This document shows positions 55,821 through 63,999 of a stretch of DNA of 64,000 nucleotides, piece after piece. Below the pieces are notes generated by a model, which saw nothing but the letters and a program-made list of their open reading frames with translations, searched no databases and was not told where the DNA came from. This DNA is from Candidatus Poribacteria bacterium. Its GTDB lineage: Bacteria; Poribacteria; WGA-4E; WGA-3G. Position 1 is the stretch's first letter. Each line of letters begins with the position of its first letter. The position numbers and the translations under genes are program-made. Where the stretch lies: NCBI GenBank assembly GCA_022825825.1, contig JAJDWA010000001.1, forward strand, positions 54,397 to 118,396. Reading direction: 5' to 3'.

Positions 55821-56226
55821 TTAACCATTTCCAAAGCGTCAGATAATTGTCACGGCTGAAAAAATCTACGTGCATTTCTGTATCAATATTTGTTCCCCAA
55901 ACCTGAATATACTCGACTTCATCTTCTCCGATCTGAAGATGTAGTTGCCGCTCTTCTTCGTACCATTCAACAGTTACATTACCATCTTCATCGCTTGAGA
56001 TGAACGGGGTAATCCACGGATGCCCAGCAGAAATAATAGAATCGAACAATTCGCCTATAAGATTCTCCGCACGAACTAAGGTTAGCTTAGTTGGTTTTTT
56101 TGAATCGTATCCATCCCAATTATCTTCACGCTTTGCAAGGACATCAAACCGTTCTGATAAGTTCCGTTCACATTCCTTAAAGTTCATAGGACAAAATTCC
56201 TCTGGGTATATTTTGATAGTGTTCAT
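55810..56226 (-). CDS. Unknown protein with NWDGY motif, first gene of an overlapping pair
   Basis: A 138-residue soluble acidic protein. The conserved-looking core is LAKREDNWDGYDSKKPT followed by an alpha segment, then ITPFISSDEDGNVTVEWYEEERQLHLQIGEDE, a beta-rich half with a DGNVxxEW strand. This NWDxY plus xxEW layout recurs in small bacterial proteins of unknown function that are paired with a second small gene, as here. The ATG at 56226 could also be at the internal Met 14. Role unknown. Confidence 0.7.
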   Translation of the reverse strand: MNTIKIYPEEFCPMNFKECERNLSERFDVLAKREDNWDGYDSKKPTKLTLVRAENLIGELFDSIISAGHPWITPFISSDEDGNVTVEWYEEERQLHLQIGEDEVEYIQVWGTNIDTEMHVDFFSRDNYLTLWKWLIDG

Positions 56227-56412
56227 TCAAAACAATATTGCGGAATTAAGCACAACCATCTGCTACATAAACTTAGAATGAAATCGTTGGAAAAACCGAC
56301 TACACTGGAACTTCTCATAAACCGAAGTAGAGAACATTTTAGCACATCGCAGAAAAATTAACAACTTATTTTGAATGTTTGTCGTAACTCATTTCGTTTT
56401 TTCTTCAAGAAT

Positions 56413-56979
56413 CTATTCAAAAAGTTCCGCGACTGGACATGTAAACCCTTCAACAACATCCTCACCTGTCAGTGTGTCTTCATAGTTTAGCAGTGTAAAG
56501 TCCGTTTCAGAACGATAGACCATCACAGTCTTCGCAATAGGTTCAATAACCCAGACAAGACGTGTCCCCGCTTCCAAATAGGCTAATGCCTTTTCGGTAA
56601 CATCATAATGCAAATCTGCTGGTGAGACAACTTCAATTGCTAAATCAGGAGGAATAGGTGAACCTATATATTTGTTTTCTGGCAACCGGGCTGTTGAAAG
56701 AAACGCAACATCCGGTTTAACAACTCGGTCAACTAATTTGAAAGTCGTTCCAAGCGCATAAACACTTCCTAACTGATGCGTCCGAACATGCAATCCCAAA
56801 AAGATACAAATGTTTGAACATATCTCACCATGTTTTATTGAAGTAGGAGGTATCGGCACTAATTCCCCTTTTACATACTCATAACCTTCTACATCATTTT
56901 CAAGAAATTCCTCCATCGTCATAGCACCGTGCGGCGGTATCTCTTGAACAGATTCAGGGTTCGTTTGCGAATTAAGCAT
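56413..56979 (-). CDS. Uma2 family (DUF820) PD-(D/E)XK nuclease-like protein
   Basis: A 188-residue member of the Uma2/DUF820 family, with the restriction-endonuclease fold. The core motifs are YVKGELVPIPPT, then VVKPDVAFLS, and PPDLAIEVVSPADLHYDVTEKALAYLEAGTRLVWVIEP, with the expected Asp, the Glu of AIEVVSP and the Lys of EKALAYL. The family is greatly expanded in cyanobacteria and similar genomes with no clear role; a link to transposable elements is often supposed. It lies 187 bp from the NWDGY pair on the same strand. Confidence 0.9.
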   Translation of the reverse strand: MLNSQTNPESVQEIPPHGAMTMEEFLENDVEGYEYVKGELVPIPPTSIKHGEICSNICIFLGLHVRTHQLGSVYALGTTFKLVDRVVKPDVAFLSTARLPENKYIGSPIPPDLAIEVVSPADLHYDVTEKALAYLEAGTRLVWVIEPIAKTVMVYRSETDFTLLNYEDTLTGEDVVEGFTCPVAELFE

Positions 56980-57031
56980 CAGATTCCTCCTCTATCATGT
57001 GAAAACAAAAAATCTGTAATTATCGCGGTAG

Positions 57032-57051
57032 GCGAGGTTTCCTAACCTCGC
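57032..57051. repeat. REP-like hairpin
   Basis: GCGAGGTT-TCCT-AACCTCGC makes an 8-bp stem with a 4-base loop, preceded by GCGGTAG and followed by TGG. It is the mirror form of the hairpin at 26726 with a longer stem, between the Uma2 and CotH-ankyrin genes. Confidence 0.6.
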
Positions 57052-57104
57052 TGGTGCAGGGTGTCCAAGTAATTCTAAAATCTACCATAAATAGTGCTAA
57101 CAGC

Positions 57105-59777
57105 CTATCTATTCTGATTCGAGAGAAGCTTTATCACCTCAACTCTGCCCGCTTTAACTTTTTTCTCATCCACTTTCATCTGTAAAAGTGCAACCACAAA
57201 CTCTGTCAAACCCCAGTCGATTTTCGCAACATCTATAGGTGTCATACCATCATCTTTTCGGATATTAATATCTGCCCCTTTCTCAAGAAGCAATTTTACC
57301 GTTTCAACGCGCCCAAGAAAAGCTGCGCTATGCAACGCAGTAGAACCGTCTCTATGTCGATTATTGATATTCGCCCCTTTTTCAAGAAGCAATTTCACTA
57401 CAGCCGTTTGACCGTTGATTGCTGCCCATCCTAAGGGAGGTATTCCAAATTGTGGATCAAGCGCGTTTAAATCCGAACCATTATCCAAAGCCTTTTTGAT
57501 AGCAGAAAGATCGCCATTTGCCGATGCTTTCCACAAATTATGTGATTGCGGTGCATTCTTTGAATGTATAGTAAGAAGTCTTACAACCTTAGCTCTACCT
57601 GCTTTAACTTCTGCCGCATCCACCTCAATTTTAAGAAATTCTAATATCCCTTGTGTGATTCCCCAGTCAAGTGTCGCGCTGTCTATAGCACTACCTCCCT
57701 GATTATTTCGGATATTGGCATCTACACCGTGCTCCAAGAGCAATTCCACTGCATCAGCACGCCCAAGGAATGCTGCGGCGTGCAACGCTGTGTTGCCATC
57801 TCCATTCTGAGCATTGATATCCGCGCCTTTTTCCATCAGAAAAGTCATAATCTCTGTATGTCCCATCAGCGCAGCTGTAGATAACATCGGTTCACCAAAC
57901 TGTGGATTCCTCGCATTCACATTTGCCCCATCGGCTATTGCCTGCTTAACCACTTTGAGGTCACCGATGAATACGGCTTCCCATACGTCCTTTGCCACAC
58001 CTTGCGGTTTTGAGGAGAGGTTGACGTTGAGCATCTTAGCAATTTTGTTTCTACCTGCTTCAACCTGCTTCGGTTTCAACTCAATACCAAACATGCTGGT
58101 CATAAATTTAACCATGCTCCAAGGCGCATATAAACCGCTTGCGGGGGTATCACCGCCACGGTTCTTTGCATTAACATCAGCACCTTCTTTGATCAGGAGC
58201 TCGGCAAGTTCTGCACGCCCTAAAAATGCAGCAATATGTAAAGGAGTTCCCCCATCTTCCTGCCTTACGTTAACATTTGCACCGAGTTGGAGAAGCAATT
58301 CAGCAGCCTCTTTTTCTCCCATCAAAGTTGCCCATGACAAAGGGGATAGTTGTGCCTGTTCAGAAAGTTCATTGATATCCGCACCTTCTGCAAGATAACG
58401 CTTGATGCCGTCAAGATCACCTGTCCGCGCAGCACCCCACAAATTGTCTTCCGGTAACTCAAAAAACCTGTTCTTAAATCCATCAGGTCCTATAACAAAT
58501 GGCGGATTCGGTCGCCTTTTCCAAATCGGCATTCCGTCAGTAATCTCAGATAAAATGTCGCTTTTGCGGGTACGAATGAACTCGCGAGTTTCATCTAATT
58601 TTTCCGCGAAAGAAACGGTCCTTCCTTCACCCCTTCTCTCTCTCTGTTGTATGAAACGTTGCGCGGGAATCATGTGTGGTTCGATCATCGCAGCAATTCT
58701 GTCCACTTCAGCAAGCAATGTAACCTCGTTCCAATGATTTTCGAGAATTTCCATCATCGTTTTTGCATACCGTTCTCTACCTGCCTCAAGCTGATAGAGT
58801 TTGTGAGCAATTAAACCTTGTGTCCTCACTGAAATCGGCCTGCGTGAATCCCTCCGAGAATCAAACATGCCATACTTCAGAAACAGCGAATCCGCGCCCC
58901 ACGGTAAAAAATGGAACTTATCTGTCTCTGGATTCAAATAGGCAAAAAAGTTGTTATTGTTCCCAGAATATCCATCCCAGAAACCGAGTAACCCCTCCGT
59001 TGCCCAAAACCGATAGAAGCTGTCTAAATCAACATGCTCACCGATAGCCTGTTCTGTCACCTGCTCATCCGCAAGAACATCAATCAACGTTAATATCTTT
59101 TCTCTACCGCGTTCGTCATCACCTCTTTTATGTTCAAAACTATTTTCCCACTCCTTGTGAAAATCAACGACTGTCCCTTCATAGAGGGTGCCTTTGTCAT
59201 TGCCGAAGGCACGTTTGAGCAGTGGTGGACGCACAGTTTCTACATGAGAATATATCCCTAAATTTTTGCCGTTCACCGTTACCTTCGCATAAGCACAACG
59301 AGGCGCGGGAGAACCGATCGCATTGAATAGCGCATATCCCATAAACTGGCTGACCTGCATTATATCCTGTTGATTATTATTAAATGTCAGGTTTGTCAAT
59401 CCATCAATCTCACCCTGTTTGTCAACATGATTCAGGCTGACTTTCAGCGATGGACGGACATGATTTTGAGAACCGATAAACCCTTTTTTACGGATACCAA
59501 CTTTCGGGAAAACCACACCGTCAATGCTTACACTCGCTTCAACATAAGTATACGGATGCTCCGGCATCGCAAACTGCCGAGATTCTCGCAGTGCCTCAGC
59601 AAAATTCCGTGACTGAAACCGAATCTTATCCCAATTCTCTTCCGAAACGGTAATTTGGACATCTAAAACCCGGTCGGTTGGAAAAATATCGTTCAAAGTT
59701 AGTTCCTCCGCATCACTACTGCAGACAGCAATCCCTAAATAGAGGGGCGTTGCTAAACATAAAATCCATTTTTTCAT
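57105..59777 (-). CDS. CotH-like kinase domain fused to ankyrin repeats
   Basis: An 890-residue secreted protein (signal peptide about 1-23). Residues about 35-400 form a CotH-like domain: VLDVQITVSEENWDKI, KVGIRKKGFIGS, RPSLKVSLN, YAKVTVNGKNLGIYSHVE, GTLYEG, and FHFLPWGADSLF. CotH is an atypical protein kinase. The remaining half is three tandem blocks of about 145 residues, each with ankyrin units (GDLxxIKxxLxxGADxN, TPLHxAAFLGRAEL, LLLEKGADxN) and ending in a VxAGRxKVxxLL segment. The repeats probably bind a partner protein. The combination of CotH with ankyrin repeats is unusual. It stands alone on the minus strand after the REP hairpin. Confidence 0.85.
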   Translation of the reverse strand: MKKWILCLATPLYLGIAVCSSDAEELTLNDIFPTDRVLDVQITVSEENWDKIRFQSRNFAEALRESRQFAMPEHPYTYVEASVSIDGVVFPKVGIRKKGFIGSQNHVRPSLKVSLNHVDKQGEIDGLTNLTFNNNQQDIMQVSQFMGYALFNAIGSPAPRCAYAKVTVNGKNLGIYSHVETVRPPLLKRAFGNDKGTLYEGTVVDFHKEWENSFEHKRGDDERGREKILTLIDVLADEQVTEQAIGEHVDLDSFYRFWATEGLLGFWDGYSGNNNNFFAYLNPETDKFHFLPWGADSLFLKYGMFDSRRDSRRPISVRTQGLIAHKLYQLEAGRERYAKTMMEILENHWNEVTLLAEVDRIAAMIEPHMIPAQRFIQQRERRGEGRTVSFAEKLDETREFIRTRKSDILSEITDGMPIWKRRPNPPFVIGPDGFKNRFFELPEDNLWGAARTGDLDGIKRYLAEGADINELSEQAQLSPLSWATLMGEKEAAELLLQLGANVNVRQEDGGTPLHIAAFLGRAELAELLIKEGADVNAKNRGGDTPASGLYAPWSMVKFMTSMFGIELKPKQVEAGRNKIAKMLNVNLSSKPQGVAKDVWEAVFIGDLKVVKQAIADGANVNARNPQFGEPMLSTAALMGHTEIMTFLMEKGADINAQNGDGNTALHAAAFLGRADAVELLLEHGVDANIRNNQGGSAIDSATLDWGITQGILEFLKIEVDAAEVKAGRAKVVRLLTIHSKNAPQSHNLWKASANGDLSAIKKALDNGSDLNALDPQFGIPPLGWAAINGQTAVVKLLLEKGANINNRHRDGSTALHSAAFLGRVETVKLLLEKGADINIRKDDGMTPIDVAKIDWGLTEFVVALLQMKVDEKKVKAGRVEVIKLLSNQNR

Positions 59778-60050
59778 CTTTATTCTCCTATTGTTATGTA
59801 TTCCAATATGTAATTAGTTTAACACATTTCAGGTTTTTATGCTTGCTATTTTTGTTTGCAGTGGGTATCATAGAATTTATAGATTTTTGATGCTAAGTGG
59901 TCTGGTTTTAAGAAAAAGTACTTTGGCTTGAAAAGAAATTGGGTAAGGAAGTGCCAAAACTTTACGGAGCTAAAAGAAGAGTAAGAAATATGAAGATAGA
60001 AATTGTAATTTTAAGGAATACGTGAAGCAAGTCATTAACGGAGATGATCT
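59778..60050. other. Divergent spacer without features
   Basis: This AT-rich spacer lies between two divergently read genes, so both promoters should be inside. I see no clear consensus boxes, repeats or RNA gene. The only clear site is GGAG about ten bases before the ATG at 60051. Confidence 0.4.
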
Positions 60051-61118
60051 ATGAAGGCATTAAAATGGGAAGGTAGAGAAGCATTTATACACACCAAACC
60101 TGTCAACGAGTTAAAAGAGTGGATTCCGCACTTTGATAGAGTTTCATTTAAATTACATAATGGTGGCACCAACAAATACCTTGATATGATAATTCGTAAA
60201 GCTCTCAGTACTGATGGAGAATATGTTAAAGACCGTCAGGATATACCGGTATGCATCGCGACGAAGCAATATCGTCTCTTTCAACATCGAGAAGTATTCG
60301 AAGCATTAGTCGACGTTTTGGCGTTATATGTTTCAGATATACATTCTCAGGAAGCCACATTGAAGATAAAAGAATATGGTGAATCTATGTGGGTCAGTTT
60401 TACCTTAGCCAATCATGCATTAAACCAAGCGGAACGATTACCTTTTATGCTGGAAGTTAGTGGATTAAACACGATAGGAGCCGGTAAAGCCTTAGACATT
60501 CGGTTAAGCTGGTATGAACCGACATATAAAACCCGGTTTCCTTTCGGTATGTTATCCTCACACAAGGTAAACTTCAGAAAGGAACATCGGAAAAAGACAG
60601 AAGAGTTAGACTCATACACATTTACTACAGAAATCCGGGCATTTTTACATAGACATCTGGATCACATTGAAGGGGAACGTGAGTCATACAAAAGTTGGAT
60701 AGCGGCTGAGGTAAGTCAGCACACATTGGCGCGTTGGATAGATACAGCAGTTCAAAATAAATGGAATTACCAAATGGCAGCAAGTGCGTACAACATTGCT
60801 ATTAACGGATATGATATACAAGTCAAAAAATCAGAAGAGATAACATATTTAGACCAAAAACCTGATAGTAGGAAAAAGATTCCACCCTCCGAGCTTACAG
60901 AATATTTCCCGGAACCACATTATTATGTGCGGACAGATCAAGCCCCAGAAAAATTCGCGCCTGTGAGAAATGCATTTGATGTTAGTTTAGTTCTTGGTTG
61001 GGTTTTAAGCCGACAACGTGCAATAACGAATCAGCTTAAATGGGTGGACATACCAGAACTAATGGAGAAATTGGTTGCTGCAGATGAAAGTCTTCGTTTT
61101 TTGTTATCAATGCCTTAG
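60051..61118 (+). CDS. Unknown 355-residue protein, possibly DUF932-like
   Basis: A soluble protein with no signal peptide or membrane segment. I do not recognise it with certainty. The stretch QYRLFQHREVFEALVDVLALYVSD, then a beta-rich middle (LDIRLSWYEPTYK, FPFGMLSSHKVNFRKEHRKK) and a helical second half (FLHRHLDHIEGERESYKSWI, AASAYNIAINGYDIQ) recall the phage/plasmid-type DUF932 proteins, but the match is weak. GGAG precedes the ATG. The gene ends 66 bp before the first GxxExxY hairpin unit, so it could belong to the same accessory segment. Confidence 0.6.
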   Translation: MKALKWEGREAFIHTKPVNELKEWIPHFDRVSFKLHNGGTNKYLDMIIRKALSTDGEYVKDRQDIPVCIATKQYRLFQHREVFEALVDVLALYVSDIHSQEATLKIKEYGESMWVSFTLANHALNQAERLPFMLEVSGLNTIGAGKALDIRLSWYEPTYKTRFPFGMLSSHKVNFRKEHRKKTEELDSYTFTTEIRAFLHRHLDHIEGERESYKSWIAAEVSQHTLARWIDTAVQNKWNYQMAASAYNIAINGYDIQVKKSEEITYLDQKPDSRKKIPPSELTEYFPEPHYYVRTDQAPEKFAPVRNAFDVSLVLGWVLSRQRAITNQLKWVDIPELMEKLVAADESLRFLLSMP

Positions 61119-61184
61119 TCCAGTTTATTTGATTAACCATAGAACGTAGAATTAGAGTGACGCATGAAATACTTCAAAGTCAAT

Positions 61185-61279
61185 AATCTGCGTTCATCTG
61201 CGTAATCCGCGTCAATCCGCGATTCTGAAAAGAATGCTAAATCGCAGATTAGCGCGGATGCCACGGATTAGCGCGGATT
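61185..61279. repeat. Hairpin unit 1 of the GxxExxY array
   Basis: Two 40-nt arms (61185-61224 and 61240-61279) are imperfect inverted repeats around a 15-nt loop containing AAAAGAATGCT. Each arm is itself four tandem ~10-nt words of the type AATCYGCGTN. A 62-nt spacer follows. Confidence 0.85.
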
Positions 61280-61341
61280 TTAAGAGGTATCCTGTTTGCC
61301 CTATTCTTTATTGAAAGTAGATTTGGGTTAAGCAGAGGTAT

Positions 61342-61437
61342 AATCTGCGTTCATCTGCGTAATCCGCGCCAATCCGCGATTCTAAAAAAGAATGCTGAAT
61401 CGCAGATTAGCGCGGATGCCACGGATTAGCGCGGATT
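61342..61437. repeat. Hairpin unit 2 of the GxxExxY array
   Basis: Arms at 61342-61381 and 61398-61437 with a 16-nt loop AAAAAAGAATGCT-type. It begins 157 bp after unit 1 and is nearly identical to it, including the following spacer (GGTATCC...GAAAGTAGATTTGGGTT). Confidence 0.85.
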
Positions 61438-61499
61438 TTAAGAGGTATCCTATTTGCCCCTGTTCTTTTTGAAAGTAGATTTGGGTTGAGCAAAGGTAT

Positions 61500-61539
61500 C
61501 ATCCGCTTTCATCTGCGTAATCCGCGTCAATCCGCGATT
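61500..61539. repeat. Left arm of hairpin unit 3, before the GxxExxY gene
   Basis: A 40-nt left arm at the expected 158-bp step from unit 2. The matching right arm is not 15 nt further but at 61991-62030, on the far side of the GxxExxY gene. Confidence 0.85.
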
Positions 61540-61570
61540 CATACAATAACATAGATGAAGGAAAAATAAA

Positions 61571-61978
61571 GTGAATGACGATCTGAAATACAAAGATATA
61601 ACAGGAAAAATTATTGGGGCAGCATTTGAGGTGCATAAGTTTTTTGGGAATGGATTCCAAGAGTTAATTTATCAGCGAGCGTTGGCAATTGAGATGAGAA
61701 AAGTTGGTTTGGAGTTCGCCCGTGAAATTGAGCAGGATATTTTCTATAAGGATTTTCCGGAATCCATCGGGACACGTAGAGCAGATTTCATAGTGGCAGG
61801 AAAAGTGTTAGTGGAATTAAAAGCTGTCACGGAATTAGCAGATGTACACAAGGCACAACTCTTAAATTATTTGAAAACATATCGGTTAGAAGTCGGCTTA
61901 TTAATCAATTTCGGCGAGAATAGTTTACAATACAAAAGACTGATTCTTTCACAACGTAGTCGGGATACACACAATTGA
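61571..61978 (+). CDS. GxxExxY family PD-(D/E)XK nuclease-like protein
   Basis: A 135-residue protein with the family-defining GFQELIY (G-x-x-E-x-x-Y) at about residue 32 and a PD-(D/E)XK-like core RRADFIVAGKVLVELKAV (Asp, then Glu-x-Lys). The GTG start at 61571 has AAGGA nine bases upstream. The family's biochemical role is unknown; its fold suggests a nuclease. The whole gene sits in the loop position of one hairpin unit of a four-unit array, about 31 bp after the left arm and 12 bp before the right arm. The gene is therefore almost certainly part of the repeat-bearing element. A complete frame with intact active-site residues suggests it is or was recently functional. Confidence 0.9.
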   Translation: MNDDLKYKDITGKIIGAAFEVHKFFGNGFQELIYQRALAIEMRKVGLEFAREIEQDIFYKDFPESIGTRRADFIVAGKVLVELKAVTELADVHKAQLLNYLKTYRLEVGLLINFGENSLQYKRLILSQRSRDTHN

Positions 61979-61990
61979 AGCTGCAGTCTA

Positions 61991-62030
61991 AATCGCAGAT
62001 TATCACGGATAACACAAATTAGCGCAGATT
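61991..62030. repeat. Right arm of hairpin unit 3, after the GxxExxY gene
   Basis: A 40-nt right arm, complementary to 61500-61539. It is somewhat more diverged than the other right arms (TATCACGGATAACACAAATT in the middle). The spacer that follows (62031-62091) resembles the spacers after units 1 and 2. Confidence 0.8.
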
Positions 62031-62091
62031 TTTGAGTCTTCATGTCCTTAACCTATTCTTTTCAGAGTGGAGTTGGGTTATGCGAAAACAT

Positions 62092-62185
62092 AATCCGCGT
62101 TTATCTGCGTATCCGAGTAATCTGCGATTCTAAAAAAGAATGCTAAATCGCGGATTAGCGCGGATGCCACAGATTATCGCGGATT
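62092..62185. repeat. Hairpin unit 4 of the GxxExxY array
   Basis: Arms at 62092-62129 (two bases shorter) and 62146-62185 around a 16-nt loop with AAAAAAGAATGCT. Immediately after it, TAAATTGACACCTATG at 62191-62206 repeats the end of the 8222-8820 element. Confidence 0.85.
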
Positions 62186-62229
62186 TTAACTAAATTGACA
62201 CCTATGATCGAGTGGGTAGGAATACCTAA

Positions 62230-63294
62230 CTATTCCACCTCGCCATCAAAATAATTTAGACTCTCACCCTTCCGATAAATTTCCCGAATCACATAAGGTA
62301 ATACCTTGTTAGAATCCGGATATTCACTCACATCGTGTGGGGTAGTAGTGCCAAGTATAAACAATGTAACTGGCGCATCACCTTCGTTCACAAACTTATG
62401 TGTGCCGACTGGACCTGGCGGAAACGCAATAAAATCGCCTTGCCGTACCTCCATATCACCCCGCGGTGTTTTGAGTGTGCATGTACCTTCCATCACGTAG
62501 CACATCTCCTCGCCAAAATGGTGTAGGTGCATTGGAAAACTCGCCTTACCTGGTTGCAGACGGTAAACACAGTATCCTATATTTTTAGCACCGATGAGCG
62601 GATCGATGTCTTTATATTCAAAACCGTAAGGGTGTGGTGCCTCCCTATGCACCCATTCCATTTCATCAATGTTGATACGATTGATATAAATGTCTTGTCG
62701 TGCCTGCAGGCATTCCACCAATTCTTGTCGTCCATCTCTAAAGAGAGAATGCCCATCTCCAACGAGCACAGCGTTGAACCGCAATGCTAACACCTTGCGA
62801 AGTTGCATCGCTGCCTTTCGCGCATCTTCTAATTTATCATCTGCAAGTAGTGTTAAACGCCCCATCGGTTCACCAGCAACTATATCTCCGAAAAGGATGG
62901 CATTTTTCTGAGGAAAATAGAGTGCTATTTCGCCAGGGCTTTTCCCAAACGGGAGATGCACCGCTTGTAATCCAGGAACAATCGTTTCGCCATCACTTAT
63001 TGTTCGCGAAGGTTTAATCTCAAGCAAATCGGCATCCGCTTCGTGCACAATCACTTCTGCTCCTGTCCATTCCTGAAAGGATGCGACTTCCCGTTCATGG
63101 TCACGATTTGTAATAACAATCCACTTTGCACCGCCAAGTTGTTCAAATTGCGCACGGTCAGCATCACACATCGCGACTGGATCAATAGCGATATTTCCAT
63201 CATCTCTAACCCAGAGATGGCCGTTAAAATCTATCTGCCGCGCCTCACTAAATACCGACCAACTATACATGTCTTCAAAAATCAATCGTTTCAT
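62230..63294 (-). CDS. Degenerate MBL-fold domain fused to a cupin
   Basis: A 354-residue protein. Residues about 10-215 follow the metallo-beta-lactamase fold (HLWVRDDGNIAIDPVAMCD, WIVITNRDHEREVASF, AILFGDIVAGEPM, AVLVGDGHSLF), but the HxHxDH metal motif is replaced by TNRDHERE, so hydrolase activity is doubtful. Residues about 250-330 are a cupin with metal ligands in FPMHLHHFGEEMCYVMEG and a later THKFVN. The start at 63294 is set by AAAGGACG six bases upstream, eleven codons inside the longest frame. It may bind or sense a small metabolite. It stands alone beside the GxxExxY array. Confidence 0.8.
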   Translation of the reverse strand: MKRLIFEDMYSWSVFSEARQIDFNGHLWVRDDGNIAIDPVAMCDADRAQFEQLGGAKWIVITNRDHEREVASFQEWTGAEVIVHEADADLLEIKPSRTISDGETIVPGLQAVHLPFGKSPGEIALYFPQKNAILFGDIVAGEPMGRLTLLADDKLEDARKAAMQLRKVLALRFNAVLVGDGHSLFRDGRQELVECLQARQDIYINRINIDEMEWVHREAPHPYGFEYKDIDPLIGAKNIGYCVYRLQPGKASFPMHLHHFGEEMCYVMEGTCTLKTPRGDMEVRQGDFIAFPPGPVGTHKFVNEGDAPVTLFILGTTTPHDVSEYPDSNKVLPYVIREIYRKGESLNYFDGEVE

Positions 63295-63672
63295 TTTCGT
63301 CCTTTGATACAAATCCGTATATTTCAATTTTCTGAGCGAACGGTTTCCCTAACGTCTCTCGATGCACGATGCCTCCATACAGAGGTGAATATTGAGAGGC
63401 TTTGCGTTTATCATCGGAAGTGCCAACGATAAAATGCGTAATGATTGTGCCACAATACTCCTACGCATCTCAATTGCGTTACTTCGGTTGTTATGGACCT
63501 CCAAAATCGCTTGCCAACGTCCATCCTCTCTAATTGCCTATACAAACCAAAACTGTTATGCAAGCACATATTATACCATTTCTAATATCAATACCTTCGC
63601 CAATTATCCAGAATTAAGATTGGCTTGCGTGTTGTGAATAGCAGCGATTGAACTTAGGCGTTCAATAATTTG
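63295..63672. other. Spacer between the MBL-cupin gene and a transposase fragment
   Basis: No gene, tRNA or clear repeat is seen. On the minus strand a frame of about 62 codons at about 63355-63540 reads AIREDGRWQAILEVHNN and further, which could be a gene remnant, but I do not recognise it. Confidence 0.35.
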
Positions 63673-63999
63673 CTAAATAACAATAGGTTCAGGTTTTTGC
63701 GGAAGTATTTTTAATATTTCGTGTATATATTTCAGACCTCCGTAGTGCGATTTTAGATATAATACACTATATTCGGGATTCTGACATCTGTATTTTTCCA
63801 TAAGTTTTGCGTCACGAAAGTTGAACTCAATTTGAAAACGGAGCGAATAATAATCTATTATTTTTTCAGCGTCAAGTTCTAAATCAGAACTGAACCATAA
63901 GACGTGGGCTTGCTGTTTAGTGGTTAGGTTTGTTTTTTTGATACAAACGACATTCAATGGATCGGGGAACTTTTTGTGGCGTAGTTCTATTTGATACAC
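63673..63999 (-). mobile_element. C-terminal part of a DDE transposase, cut by the window edge
   Basis: At least 108 residues on the minus strand, open to the window end, so the gene begins beyond 64000. IIDYYSLRFQIEFNFRDAK is the conserved C-terminal segment of IS4-type DDE transposases (Y-x(2)-R-x(3)-E-x(6)-K), with the catalytic Glu in QIEF. After it, the sequence ends KILPQKPEPIVI. The inverted repeat of the insertion sequence is not seen in the 30 bp after the stop. It marks the right edge of the accessory region. Confidence 0.75.

Noticed and set aside
61185..62185. The repeated units at first look like a CRISPR array.
   Set aside because: Units are about 95 bp with internal inverted arms, the spacers are near-identical to each other, and no cas gene is near.
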